A stretch of DNA of 64,000 nt from Kineosporia corallincola (GTDB taxonomy: Bacteria; Actinomycetota; Actinomycetes; Actinomycetales; Kineosporiaceae). A program made the position numbers and the translations under genes. Shown piece by piece: positions 34,978-42,949 of the stretch (position 1 is its first letter; each line of letters opens with the position of its first letter). The stretch is from NCBI RefSeq assembly GCF_018499875.1, contig NZ_JAHBAY010000005.1, positions 526,859 to 590,858 on the forward strand, given 5' to 3'. The notes beneath the pieces were generated by a model, which saw only the letters and a program-made list of their open reading frames with translations, was not told the origin of the DNA and searched no databases.

Positions 34978-35853
34978 GTGGATGTTCTCGAAGGATGTCG
35001 CGCCTTCGTGGGCGTCAGCGAGTACGGCGGCTTCTCCCAGGCCGCGGCCGCCGCCCGCCTGCCCCAGTCCGTCATCAGCCGCCGGGTCGCGGCGCTGGAG
35101 AAGCATCTGGGCGAGCGCCTGTTCGAGCGGACCTCTCGCAGCGTGACTCTCACCCCGTTCGGCGCCGACATGCTGCCGTCGGCCAAACGCCTGACCCGCC
35201 TGGCCGACGACCTCCAGCACGATGCCGAACGCGCCCGCCGCCGGCCCTTCCGCCTCGCCGTCCCCGACACCTGCGGCACCGCCGACCTGGCCCGCCTGGA
35301 GGCCGGGGCCCGCCACGAAGGCGTCTACCTCGACCTGGTCCCGGCCGGGCCCGCCGAACGCGCCGAACTGGCCCGCGCGCTGGCGGTCCGGGCCGCCCTG
35401 ATCGCTGTTCCGCCCGATCAGGGCGTCTGGGCGGTCACGCTGGGACTGGCCGGCACCACCGAACCCGCGACCGACGTCCTTCATCTGGAATCCCTGCGCC
35501 CCGGTCGATCCCGGGCCACCGCCCGTGGCCGGGTGGTGTGGGTCCAGCCGGAGGACGATGTCCCGCACGTGCGCGATCGGCTCACCCGGGTGCGTGACGC
35601 GGTAGCGCTGAAGCCGGCCCAGGTGGCCGTGGCCGCCACCCTCACCACCGCGCTCGCCGAGGTGCTCGGATCCTCCGACCTGCTGCTGTGCTCACCGTCG
35701 CAGGCAGCCGAACTGGGCCTGGTCTGGCGGCCGATCGGTGAGGTCCAGCTGGCCCGTGGTTACAGCGTTTCCGCGCTCGCCGGCACGGACACCGAGCGTC
35801 TTCGCGGGCCCCTGCGCCCCCTGATCGCCCGATGCCTGGGAGCCGAACGATGA
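34978..35853 (+). CDS. LysR family regulator of beta-lactamase, BlaA/AmpR-like (291 aa)
   Basis: N-terminal LysR HTH (SEYGGFSQAAAAARLPQSVI, SRRVAALEKHLGERLFER, TPFGADML), followed by a shortened effector-binding domain. The GTG at 34978 seems leaderless (no Shine-Dalgarno; TAGCAT about seven bases before); an adjacent GTG at 34975 is equally possible. It overlaps the downstream serine-hydrolase gene by ATGA. By analogy with BlaA of Streptomyces cacaoi it should activate the divergent beta-lactamase when a cell-wall or drug signal is present. Confidence 0.85.
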   Translation: MDVLEGCRAFVGVSEYGGFSQAAAAARLPQSVISRRVAALEKHLGERLFERTSRSVTLTPFGADMLPSAKRLTRLADDLQHDAERARRRPFRLAVPDTCGTADLARLEAGARHEGVYLDLVPAGPAERAELARALAVRAALIAVPPDQGVWAVTLGLAGTTEPATDVLHLESLRPGRSRATARGRVVWVQPEDDVPHVRDRLTRVRDAVALKPAQVAVAATLTTALAEVLGSSDLLLCSPSQAAELGLVWRPIGEVQLARGYSVSALAGTDTERLRGPLRPLIARCLGAER

Positions 35854-36749
35854 GCCGGACCCGGTTGATCCGGCGACTGCGCGAGTTGCTGGAGGAGGGC
35901 GGGCTGCACGGCTCGTTCCTCGTGCGGGATCTCGACACCGGTGATGAGATCGGCCTGGAGCCGGATCTGGAGTTCCCGGCGGCCTCGCTGGTCAAGGTGC
36001 CGCTGGCCCTGGCCACGCTGGACCGCATCCGTACCGGCGAACTCGACGGCGCCGCCCCGTTGACCGTGCGGCCGGGCCGGCTCGACGTCCCCGGCCCGAC
36101 CGGCCTGAGCAGGTTCCGGCACCCGGCCACCATCGCCCTGGACGACCTGCTGTATCTGAGCGTCTGCCTCAGCGACACCACGGCCGCCGACGTCCTGCTC
36201 GGGCTCACCCCGCCCGCCGCCGTCACCGCGTTCCTGCGTGAGCACGGCCAGACCGGCATCACGGTTCGGCATGCGCTGCACGATCTCTCGGACACCCCGG
36301 CCGAACGGTTCGGGGCATCGGAACTGCATCTGGCGCACTCCCTCGCCATCGGCGCCGGCACGGCCGGACGCGGTCATCCCGTGCCACAATTGGACGTCAG
36401 CCGGGCGAATTCCGGCTCGGCGCGCGCCTTCACCGACCTCCTCCAGGCCGTCTGGCGTCCCCAATCCATCGACGCGACGGTGGCCGCACGGATGCGTGAC
36501 CTGATGGCGAACAACCTGATCCGGCAACGCCTGGCGCCCGACTTCGCGTCCGACGCGTCCCGCTGGTCGTCCAAGACCGGCACCCTGCTCAACCTCCGTC
36601 ACGAGGTCGGGGTGGTCGAGCACGCCGACGGTCAGACCTTCGCCGTGGCCGCGCTGACCGAGTCGAGCGTGGCGGCCAGCATTCAGCCGGGCGCGGAGGC
36701 CCTGATGGCGGCGGTGGCCCGGGAACTGCGCGACCATCTCCGACACTGA
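35850..36749 (+). CDS. BlaB-like penicillin-recognising serine hydrolase (299 aa)
   Basis: Class A beta-lactamase fold without a signal peptide, so probably cytoplasmic. It keeps Ser46-x-x-Lys49 (PAASLVKVPLAL), an SD-T version of the SDN loop (CLSDTTAADVLL) and KTG (SSKTGTLLNLRHEVG). It lacks the EPDLNE omega loop of true lactamases, so hydrolysis is unlikely. Coupling to the LysR gene matches BlaA-BlaB of Streptomyces cacaoi, where BlaB helps signal penicillin. It may bind the drug or a muropeptide and tune the LysR protein. Confidence 0.82.
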   Translation: MSRTRLIRRLRELLEEGGLHGSFLVRDLDTGDEIGLEPDLEFPAASLVKVPLALATLDRIRTGELDGAAPLTVRPGRLDVPGPTGLSRFRHPATIALDDLLYLSVCLSDTTAADVLLGLTPPAAVTAFLREHGQTGITVRHALHDLSDTPAERFGASELHLAHSLAIGAGTAGRGHPVPQLDVSRANSGSARAFTDLLQAVWRPQSIDATVAARMRDLMANNLIRQRLAPDFASDASRWSSKTGTLLNLRHEVGVVEHADGQTFAVAALTESSVAASIQPGAEALMAAVARELRDHLRH

Positions 36750-36773
36750 CTCACCCCAGGAAGAGGAAAAGAC

Positions 36774-37100
36774 ATGCCCGCAGTACGTTCCGTCACCGAT
36801 GCCTCGTTCGTCGAGGCGGTCCTGCTCGCCGAGGGCCCGGTCCTGGTCGACTTCTGGGCACCGTGGTGCCGGCCCTGCCGGGCCATCTCCCCCATGGTCG
36901 AGCAGTTCGCCGCGCGGCACCCGGGAAAGGTCACCGTGGTGAAGATGAACGTCGACGAGAACCGCGAGACGTCGGGCACCTACGGGATCACGACCATCCC
37001 GACCATCATGCTGTTCCGCAGCGGACGCCCGGGGCGGTCGGTCGTCGGGGCTCTGCCCAAAAAGGCCTTGGAGAAGCGGTTACGCGACATGCTCGGGTAA
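36774..37100 (+). CDS. Thioredoxin (108 aa)
   Basis: Thioredoxin fold of standard length with the active site Trp31-Cys32-Arg-Pro-Cys35 (WCRPC), where Arg replaces the usual Gly. The cis-proline lies in ITTIPTIMLF. A cytosolic disulfide reductase; the Arg should alter redox potential or partner choice. ATG 36774 is preceded by AGGAAGAGG and comes 24 bases after the BlaB-like gene, so it may be co-transcribed with the lactamase regulators. Confidence 0.9.
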   Translation: MPAVRSVTDASFVEAVLLAEGPVLVDFWAPWCRPCRAISPMVEQFAARHPGKVTVVKMNVDENRETSGTYGITTIPTIMLFRSGRPGRSVVGALPKKALEKRLRDMLG

Positions 37101-37149
37101 CCGGCCCTGACGGGGAGTGCTTACGACGTCGGGACGATCGGCTGTCGGA

Positions 37150-37580
37150 TCAGAGACCGACCATGGCGGCGCTCCGGTTCCATACCGCCTCGACCAGTTC
37201 TCCGTCGTGCATCTGGGGATTGGTCTGACACCTGGTCGCAGGCTTGGTCCGGGCATGAAGGCGTCCGGGCTGCCAGGTGGTTCCGGGCGTGCCGTCGGCG
37301 AAGAAGGCCAGGTGCGAACCGCCCCGCTCCGGAGAGATGAGGGCGAGGCGGCGCAGAGGGGTGCGATACATGAGCCTGGAGATCCGGCTGCTGGTCTCCG
37401 AGGCGAAGTTGGTGGCGACGTTACCCGGGTCGAACGCGACCGGCCGGATCCCGGTGTCGCCGTGGCGAGCCTGGAGGCCGAGGGTGAACAGCACGTTGAG
37501 CAGCGTGGCATCGGCATAGGCCCGCAGCGGGCTGTACCTTCTCTCGTGCTCGAGGTCGTCGAAACAGGCCGAGCACGGAA
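37150..37580 (-). pseudogene. 5'-truncated SDR (retinol dehydrogenase type)
   Basis: Only the C-terminal half survives: FDDLEHERRYSPLRAYADAT, with the Tyr but a changed TGxxxK neighbourhood (YADATLLNVLF where YADSKLANVLF is usual), then VAFDPGNVATNF and a conserved tail ending in VEAVWNRSAAMVGL. The Rossmann half and start codon are missing. The break abuts, head to head, the 5' truncated gene that starts at 37586. Confidence 0.75.
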
Positions 37581-37585
37581 ATGTC

Positions 37586-38152
37586 TTGGAGACGATCGAG
37601 ACCTGGGACCGTGTCGGCCGCAAGCTGCCCTGGATCGGCTACGGAATCACGCTGACAGACGTCGGCTACGACCTGACCCATGGAAAGGGTGTGGAGAAAA
37701 CCATCCTCAGCGCAACCGCGGGTGGCACCGCCGGCGCTCTGGCCGGTGGTACCACGTCAGCCGTCGTAGGCTTCGCCGGGGCTGCGGGCGCCGGAGCCGC
37801 AACCGGAGCAGCCGGAGGATCAGTGGTACCTGTGGCCGGAACAATCGTCGGCGCCTTGATCGGAGCAGGTGTCAGCCTCGCTGCCAGTGGCCGCTTCGAC
37901 GCCGCCTATGACAAGCAGGCATTGAAGTACAAGGAAGAGGGCCGAAACGGCTCGGTTGCTTTGAACACTCTGAAGGACGTCGGCGGAAGTGTCGAGGACA
38001 AGGTCTTGGCCTCCACCGAAAAGCTGCTCGGTGATGAAGCAGCTGACAAGCTGGGCGATGCCAGCGAGCGCACCAAGGAGGAATGGGGATTCCGAGCCGA
38101 GAACGAGGACGCCCAGTTGCCGGAAGACAACCAAGTACGGAAAGCATATTGA
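37586..38152 (+). CDS. Glycine-zipper membrane protein, probably 5'-truncated (188 aa)
   Basis: Contains a long Gly/Ala hydrophobic stretch (about residues 40-95) resembling glycine-zipper segments, between a short polar start (WDRVGRKLPWIGYGITLTDV) and a charged helical tail. This layout is common in the middle or end of secreted WXG100/T7SS-type proteins. The TTG at 37586 has no good ribosome site and the frame is open further upstream into the SDR remnant, so the true N terminus has probably been deleted. It is coupled to the next gene. GC content is lower than in its neighbours. Confidence 0.55.
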   Translation: METIETWDRVGRKLPWIGYGITLTDVGYDLTHGKGVEKTILSATAGGTAGALAGGTTSAVVGFAGAAGAGAATGAAGGSVVPVAGTIVGALIGAGVSLAASGRFDAAYDKQALKYKEEGRNGSVALNTLKDVGGSVEDKVLASTEKLLGDEAADKLGDASERTKEEWGFRAENEDAQLPEDNQVRKAY

Positions 38153-38967
38153 GAACTGACCTGGTCCTGGCACACGAGCCGCCGAAGGACTGGCCCCAGC
38201 CCCTTCGATCTGGACGCAAGATCGCAGGCGTCCTGGTACTTGCGGTTGTCGTTTTGGTCTCCCTGTCCCTGACTGTTGACGACGTCCAGCATGGAGGCAT
38301 TCTCAAAGCGACGACCTCCGTAGCAGCCACGGCCTACTTCGCCTTGATCCTGACCATGATCGTCCAAGGCATGGGGCGCGCCCGGCCGACGAGAAGGCCC
38401 CCGCGACCGGCAGCGAACGACATCGGTGAGCCAGGTATCGCTTTCTTCCTTCCCTGGCGAGGCTTCATCGTTCTTTTGCTCGTCATGGGGTCCACCGCGA
38501 TCGTCCTGGTTCGATACGGAGTGCGCTTCGCCTCATCAGGCACGACCGGTGGGGTCGCCATCGCAGCGGTCTCCTGTGCTGCTGCCGGCTTCCTGGTGTG
38601 GTTCACCGCCCACCTCGCCCAGCGCGGTCGGGGACGGCTGGTCCTCACCCTCAGCGGTGTCTACTACCGCATCGGCGGTAACGATCTGTACGCGCCATGG
38701 GAAAGCATCACCGACGTACGCGTGTGGAACGGCCCGGTTCCGTCGTTCGTGGTCGACATCAAACCGTCGCCATTGCTCAGAGGCCACAACTCGCTCGGCC
38801 GGTGGGGACACGACGTCATGAAGCATCCGGTGATGGCCCTGCAAGCGAATGTCTGGCACGAGCAGACGGTGCCCGCCTACCGCGCTACCTGCTACTACTT
38901 CGAGAACCCGGACATGCGGAACGAACTCGCCATGGAGGAACAGGGGCGCGGCGACGAACATCCGTAA
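38149..38967 (+). CDS. Membrane protein with PH-like C-terminal domain (272 aa)
   Basis: Starts at TTG 38149, overlapping the preceding stop, with GGAAAG upstream. Two pairs of transmembrane helices (KIAGVLVLAVVVLVSLSL, TAYFALILTMIV; GFIVLLLVMGSTAIVLV, GVAIAAVSCAAAGFLVWF). The soluble C terminus (LVLTLSGVYYRIGGNDLYAP, WESITDVRVW) is typical of bacterial PH-like domains. Function unknown; the pair with the glycine-zipper protein suggests they act together at the membrane. Confidence 0.7.
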   Translation: MRTDLVLAHEPPKDWPQPLRSGRKIAGVLVLAVVVLVSLSLTVDDVQHGGILKATTSVAATAYFALILTMIVQGMGRARPTRRPPRPAANDIGEPGIAFFLPWRGFIVLLLVMGSTAIVLVRYGVRFASSGTTGGVAIAAVSCAAAGFLVWFTAHLAQRGRGRLVLTLSGVYYRIGGNDLYAPWESITDVRVWNGPVPSFVVDIKPSPLLRGHNSLGRWGHDVMKHPVMALQANVWHEQTVPAYRATCYYFENPDMRNELAMEEQGRGDEHP

Positions 38968-39081
38968 CGTCATCATTGCCCCATGCCTGCGGACCGGCCG
39001 CCTCCGCGGACGTGCTGCGCGAACAGCGCCTGAGGATGCCGACCTACCAGAGCAGTCTCCCTGCCGGCACCGGCGGCAAGA

Positions 39082-39147
39082 TCAAGCGCAGTTACCCGTA
39101 ACATCGCTCTCGAACGCCTTGGCCCGCACCGTCATATCGTTGCTCAT
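39082..39147 (-). pseudogene. Fossil N terminus of a DUF397 protein
   Basis: A 21-codon frame from ATG 39147 reads MSNDMTVRAKAFESDVTGNC and stops. It lines up with the start of the intact DUF397 protein at 39406-39612 (MSSEEAVWVKASKSDATGDC). The rest of the domain is absent. It looks like a degraded duplicate. Confidence 0.6.
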
Positions 39148-39180
39148 CCTACGTACCCCTCGAAAGATAAGTGACCGGAG

Positions 39181-39375
39181 ATGAAGCGGTGAGGCATCGT
39201 TTTCCTGGCGGTCGGTCCTCTGGGGGCGATCATCAATCAGCTCGCGTCGCGGCAGTTTCCGGATTCCAGGGGCGGCCCTGACATCGGCGGAGGGCTGTTG
39301 CAAATTCTGTTCTACGCCATGGCCATCGCCGGAGCAGTCATCCTCGCTCGCTCCTGGCTGTCGAAACGCGACTGA
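39181..39375 (+). pseudogene. Small two-helix membrane protein with an early stop
   Basis: From ATG 39181 the frame reads Met-Lys-Arg then TGA at 39190-39192, then continues open for 60 codons to 39375. That stretch encodes IVFLAVGPLGAIINQL and LLQILFYAMAIAGAVILARS, two clear membrane helices with good codon bias. Either a Trp codon became TGA, or the real start is GTG 39189 (eight bases after GGAG) followed by a small indel. In either reading the product is not made as written. Confidence 0.6.
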
Positions 39376-39405
39376 CACGCTGAGAAGTCGCTCCGAGGTG
39401 CCGAC

Positions 39406-39612
39406 TCAGCCGCCCAGGAGTCCATCGAACTCCCCAGCCCTGGCAGCCTTCAGCCACGCCGCGAACCCCGATGCGTCAACTTCGAGGACGCCGGTGGCGG
39501 GCTTCTTGGAGTCCCTCACCCGCACGGTCCCGGCCAGCCCGCACATCTCCACGCAGTCGCCCGTCGCGTCACTCTTGGACGCCTTGACCCACACCGCTTC
39601 TTCACTGCTCAT
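39406..39612 (-). CDS. DUF397 domain protein (68 aa)
   Basis: Complete DUF397 protein: WVKASKSDATGDCVEM at the N terminus, VRVRDSKKPATG in the middle and a short C-terminal helix (FAAWLKAARAGEFDG). These small proteins are nearly always paired with an XRE-DUF5753 regulator, as here by a four-base overlap. They act in developmental or antibiotic regulation in actinomycetes and may be antitoxin-like partners. Confidence 0.92.
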   Translation of the reverse strand: MSSEEAVWVKASKSDATGDCVEMCGLAGTVRVRDSKKPATGVLEVDASGFAAWLKAARAGEFDGLLGG

Positions 39613-40448
39613 CGCGTGTACTCCCTGATCGGTATCGACATCCCCAGAATGATGTCGAGGCGCTCCTTGAAATCCTCGACCACCTCAGGGTCTTCACTGC
39701 ATTCCGCCCCGCTGTAGCCCTCTGCGTAGGAGAACGACGGTTCGTCTACCCGCGCCGGAAAATCCAGGACGATGAACTGTCCCCGCCCACCTGGATGTGC
39801 ACCCGCCGAGAACGGCAACACGAAGACGTCCACATCCTCGCGACCATCCAGCCCGACGAGGTACTCGACCTGTTCGCGCATCGTCTGAGATCCGCCGACC
39901 TGCCGGGTGAGCACCTCTTCACCGAGCACCACACGGAACTGGGCCCCGTGCCCGATCACGCGTTCCTGGCGCTGCTTGCGGATGTCGGCCAGGCGCTGGG
40001 CCGCGGACATGGTCAGGCCCGGGGCGGCGTCGAACACCGCCCGCTGGTAGCTCGGCGACTGCACCAGCCCGGGCACCAGCAGAGGACTGAAAATATCGAT
40101 GCGAGAGGCAATCTCTTCCAGCTCCAGCAACGTGGTGAAGCCGGGCGTGGTCGGCAGGGTCCGCCCCTGCTGCTCGTACCAGGTGGGCTTGCTGCTGGCC
40201 CCCGCCAGCTCGACCATGCGCTCGCGCAGCTCGTCGTCAGCACCGAGGCGCCGGCAGACCCAGTCGACCGTCGCCTGGTTGGGCAGCGACTGCCGGTTCT
40301 TCCACCGGTTCCACGACGAGCGTCGCGGCAGGCCCAGATCCGTCAGTTGCTCGTAGGTGAGCCCCGATTCGTCCTTGAGCTTCATCAGATGCCGGGCCAG
40401 CGCGCGCCGCGCGCTCCCCGTCCGCCCCATCGTCGCAGTCCCCGTCAT
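39609..40448 (-). CDS. XRE family regulator with DUF5753 (279 aa)
   Basis: N-terminal HTH (LARHLMKLKDESGLTYEQLT, LPRRSSWNRWKNRQSLP) and a DUF5753 ligand-type domain (FSPLLVPGLVQSPSYQRAVF, LPFSAGAHPGGRGQFIVLDF). ATG 40448 follows AGGGGG. With the coupled DUF397 gene it forms the common actinomycete regulatory pair of the BldB/WhiJ-like kind. Confidence 0.93.
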   Translation of the reverse strand: MTGTATMGRTGSARRALARHLMKLKDESGLTYEQLTDLGLPRRSSWNRWKNRQSLPNQATVDWVCRRLGADDELRERMVELAGASSKPTWYEQQGRTLPTTPGFTTLLELEEIASRIDIFSPLLVPGLVQSPSYQRAVFDAAPGLTMSAAQRLADIRKQRQERVIGHGAQFRVVLGEEVLTRQVGGSQTMREQVEYLVGLDGREDVDVFVLPFSAGAHPGGRGQFIVLDFPARVDEPSFSYAEGYSGAECSEDPEVVEDFKERLDIILGMSIPIREYTR

Positions 40449-40570
40449 GCCCCCTGATGGTAGAACGAAGCGGGCATTCCTGACCGCATGACGGTCTCAT
40501 CCCTGTCCCGCATGCGCGAGGCCGCGACGGGACAATGACACTGCAATCCTCCGGACACCACAGTGCTGTC

Positions 40571-40677
40571 AGGACATCGGCCCTCCACCCGCCTCGCAAC
40601 GGCGGTGCAGCACGGGCGCGATGTCCTCCCGGTCTCCGTGCGAGCACCTTCCCTCCGCTCGCTCGCGCGGAGACCGG
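40571..40677. repeat. Two nested/adjacent inverted repeats in a leader region
   Basis: AGGACATCG (40571-40579) pairs with CGATGTCCT (40619-40627); CCGGTCTCCG (40629-40638) pairs with CGGAGACCGG (40668-40677), with further GCGAGC/GCTCGC pairing inside. Both lie between the divergent XRE gene and the plus-strand gene at 40707, so they would be in its 5' leader. Function unknown. Confidence 0.5.
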
Positions 40678-40706
40678 TGCCAGCATCGTTTTCAAGGGGG
40701 CCCGGC

Positions 40707-41102
40707 ATGCGCGAGATCGAGCATCCAGAAGGTGGCCGCTGGCTCAGGTCGTCGGTGGTCGACGACGAGGCCGTCGACCACGAGCGCCAGATCGGCGCCG
40801 TGGTGGTGACCGGCGACGTCGTCCGCGTCAGGGTGGCCCAGCGGGTTGACTTCGACCTGCTGGCCAGCCCTGTCGTCACCCGCCCGTGGCCGCCGCGGAT
40901 CACCGTGGGCGAGATGTTCGAGATGAACGCGGCGCAGGCTCGCGAGCTGGCCGAACAGTTGTGGGACGCCGCTGTGGTCGCCGACGAGGTGGACGGACGG
41001 CGTCCGCCGGGAGCCGCCATCCGGACGTCCGTCGCCTCGATCGTCCGTGACGGGATGCAACCCGGCTCGCCGGTCGCGGCGGCCCACCCGGAGCATGAGT
41101 GA
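40707..41102 (+). CDS. Hypothetical protein (131 aa)
   Basis: ATG 40707 follows AAGGGGG. Acidic N terminus (MREIEHPEGGRWLRSSVVDD), a beta-rich centre (IGAVVVTGDVVRVRVAQRVD) and a helical segment (MFEMNAAQARELAEQLWDAA). Soluble, no known motif recognised. It is divergent from the XRE/DUF397 pair, which often controls such a neighbour. Confidence 0.65.
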   Translation: MREIEHPEGGRWLRSSVVDDEAVDHERQIGAVVVTGDVVRVRVAQRVDFDLLASPVVTRPWPPRITVGEMFEMNAAQARELAEQLWDAAVVADEVDGRRPPGAAIRTSVASIVRDGMQPGSPVAAAHPEHE

Positions 41103-41129
41103 AGAGACGGTTCCGGTTAGCCATGATTC

Positions 41130-41856
41130 GGACGCCCAGCACGTAGGTCTCCCCCCGGATTGCCGCCCCACCCAAGAGCCGCCTCGGAGACCCGGTCGAG
41201 CTGCTATATGAGGTGCGCACCGAGCAGTCCCGCCGGGCACACCCGCCGCTCGAGCTCCGCCCAGGACACGAGGCGCTGCCGGTAGGTGTCGCGAGAAACC
41301 TCCCAGAGCGCGACCGCCGAGTGGTTGAACACCGAAATACCTTCCGGCATGTTCATTTTCAGGTTTTACTCGACCGCCGCAGCTCCCGGGGGCGCCGCTG
41401 CACCCGCGTGCTCGGGACCACCGATCCACACGAGCGTCAGCCGGCCGGCGATCCGGGGCTCGATCAGCAGGGCGCCGGCCACGTCGGTCAGTCCACCGTC
41501 GGCCGCGACGTACAGGGGCAGGTCGGTGTCGTCGCGCATGGCCTCCGCCACGATCGCCTCCGCCGCCGGTGAGACGATCGGCTCGGTCGGCGAGGTGAGA
41601 CCGACGTTCGAGCCCGCGACGACGGGGACCCGGCCGCCCTGCCCCATCAACTCGAGCCGCTCCGCGCGGCGACCCGAGAAGCGTTGTCTGCCTGGACGTC
41701 CGTGGGATCGAACCCGTCACCGGGACTCAGGTGGGACCCGATGACGAACGGAATCTCGGCCGAGGGTGACAGCACGTAGTGCGCCAGCTGGAACAGGTCG
41801 TCCGGGTCGCCGGAGAAGTCGTTGTCGACGATGACCCGCAGGCGTGGGGTGGTCAT
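41130..41856 (-). pseudogene. Nucleoside hydrolase (IunH-like) pseudogene
   Basis: ATG 41856 begins with the family metal/substrate motif VIVDNDFSGDPDDLFQLAH. A frameshift near 41680-41690 moves the sequence to RRAERLELMGQ and VPVVAGSNVGL. An in-frame TAA at 41366-41368 then interrupts the conserved E-[Y]-N-L-x-M motif, after which GISVFNHSAVALWEVSRDTY and LVSWAELERRV continue in the same frame. A last relic (GETYVLGVRI) lies in another frame. Three or more lesions; not functional. Confidence 0.8.
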
Positions 41857-41986
41857 GCCGACCGACGCTACTCCGTTATCGCCTTTGACAGCATTCGCAT
41901 CGTTAAAGGCACTAATGTCCCGCTCATCGGGCACCGACACGCGTCGATCCGCCCGATCATTCGTGCACCTGCGGCGGGAGCCGATC

Positions 41987-42781
41987 ATGAAGAGAACCAG
42001 CACCATCACCCGTCTGTCGCTGGCAGCAGCGCTGACCGCTGCACTGACGGTCGTGAGCCCCATCGGTGCGCTGGCCGCCGGCCAGCCCACCGCCTCTGTC
42101 ACCCAGGCTGTTTCGGTCACGGATGCCTCTCCGGCGTCCACCACCACGACGGTCACGAGAACGGTGACGGCTGCGACCAAGCACCCGACGCTACGTCCGG
42201 GCAGTTCCGGAAAGGCGGTCCGCACGCTCCAGAAGCAGCTCAACGCGCTCGGTTACTGGGCCGGTGGCAAGGCCGACGGCGAATACGGCACGAACACCCA
42301 GCAGGCCGTGATGGCCCTGCAGAAGGTGGCGGGCCTGCCCCGGAGCGGGGTGGCCGGGCCGAAGGTCTGGAAGGCGCTGGCCAAGGGGGTGCGGCCGAAA
42401 GCCCGCAGCTCCCAGGGCCATGTCATCGAGATCGGCAAGAAGCGCCAGGTGCTGAAGGTCGTGAACAACGGCAAGGTGGCGTACACGGTCAACACCTCCA
42501 CCGGCAGCGGAAAGAAGTACACCAGCCAGGGGTCGACCCACATCGCCTCGACCCCCAGCGGGCACTACAAGGTGTACCGGCAGATCAACGGGTACCGGCA
42601 CGCCGCACTGGGTGTGCTGTACCGGCCGAAGTACTTCAACGGCGGGATCGCCGTGCACGGTTCCAACTCCGTGCCGGCCTACGCCGCCTCCCACGGTTGC
42701 GCCCGGGTGACCGACGCGGTCATGGACTGGCTCTGGGGCCAGGGCAAGATGCCGATCGGGACCAGCGTCTGGGTGTACTGA
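41987..42781 (+). CDS. L,D-transpeptidase with peptidoglycan-binding domain (264 aa)
   Basis: Signal peptide (residues 1-31, cut after LAA), a Thr/Ser-rich linker, a PG_binding_1 domain (RPGSSGKAVRTLQKQLNALG, DGEYGTNTQQAVMALQK) and a YkuD catalytic domain with HGSNSVPAYAASHGCARV, giving the catalytic His and Cys. It makes 3-3 cross-links or attaches proteins to peptidoglycan outside the membrane. GGGAG precedes ATG 41987. A terminator follows directly. Confidence 0.93.
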   Translation: MKRTSTITRLSLAAALTAALTVVSPIGALAAGQPTASVTQAVSVTDASPASTTTTVTRTVTAATKHPTLRPGSSGKAVRTLQKQLNALGYWAGGKADGEYGTNTQQAVMALQKVAGLPRSGVAGPKVWKALAKGVRPKARSSQGHVIEIGKKRQVLKVVNNGKVAYTVNTSTGSGKKYTSQGSTHIASTPSGHYKVYRQINGYRHAALGVLYRPKYFNGGIAVHGSNSVPAYAASHGCARVTDAVMDWLWGQGKMPIGTSVWVY

Positions 42782-42791
42782 CCGGCTCGTG

Positions 42792-42823
42792 AAGGCCCGT
42801 CGTGCTGAGGCACGGCGGGCCTT
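42792..42823 (+). terminator. Rho-independent terminator after the L,D-transpeptidase
   Basis: AAGGCCCGTCGTG and CACGGCGGGCCTT form a 13-bp stem (one G-U) with a six-base loop, followed by TTTC, 10 bases past the stop codon. Confidence 0.8.
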
Positions 42824-42949
42824 TCGGTGTGCTGGGCCGGGCGGACCGCGTGATCCGCAGCAACCGCGAAACCGGCCGACACGACGGCGAGAACGTCCAC
42901 CTCTGCGCCGACCCTCGTGCCCTGCATCCAGGTCGGCCAGGCAGGCTCA

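Noticed and set aside
39190..39192. In-frame TGA as selenocysteine or programmed readthrough
   Set aside because: No SECIS-like hairpin, no Cys-type active site and a simple membrane protein follows; mutation is simpler.
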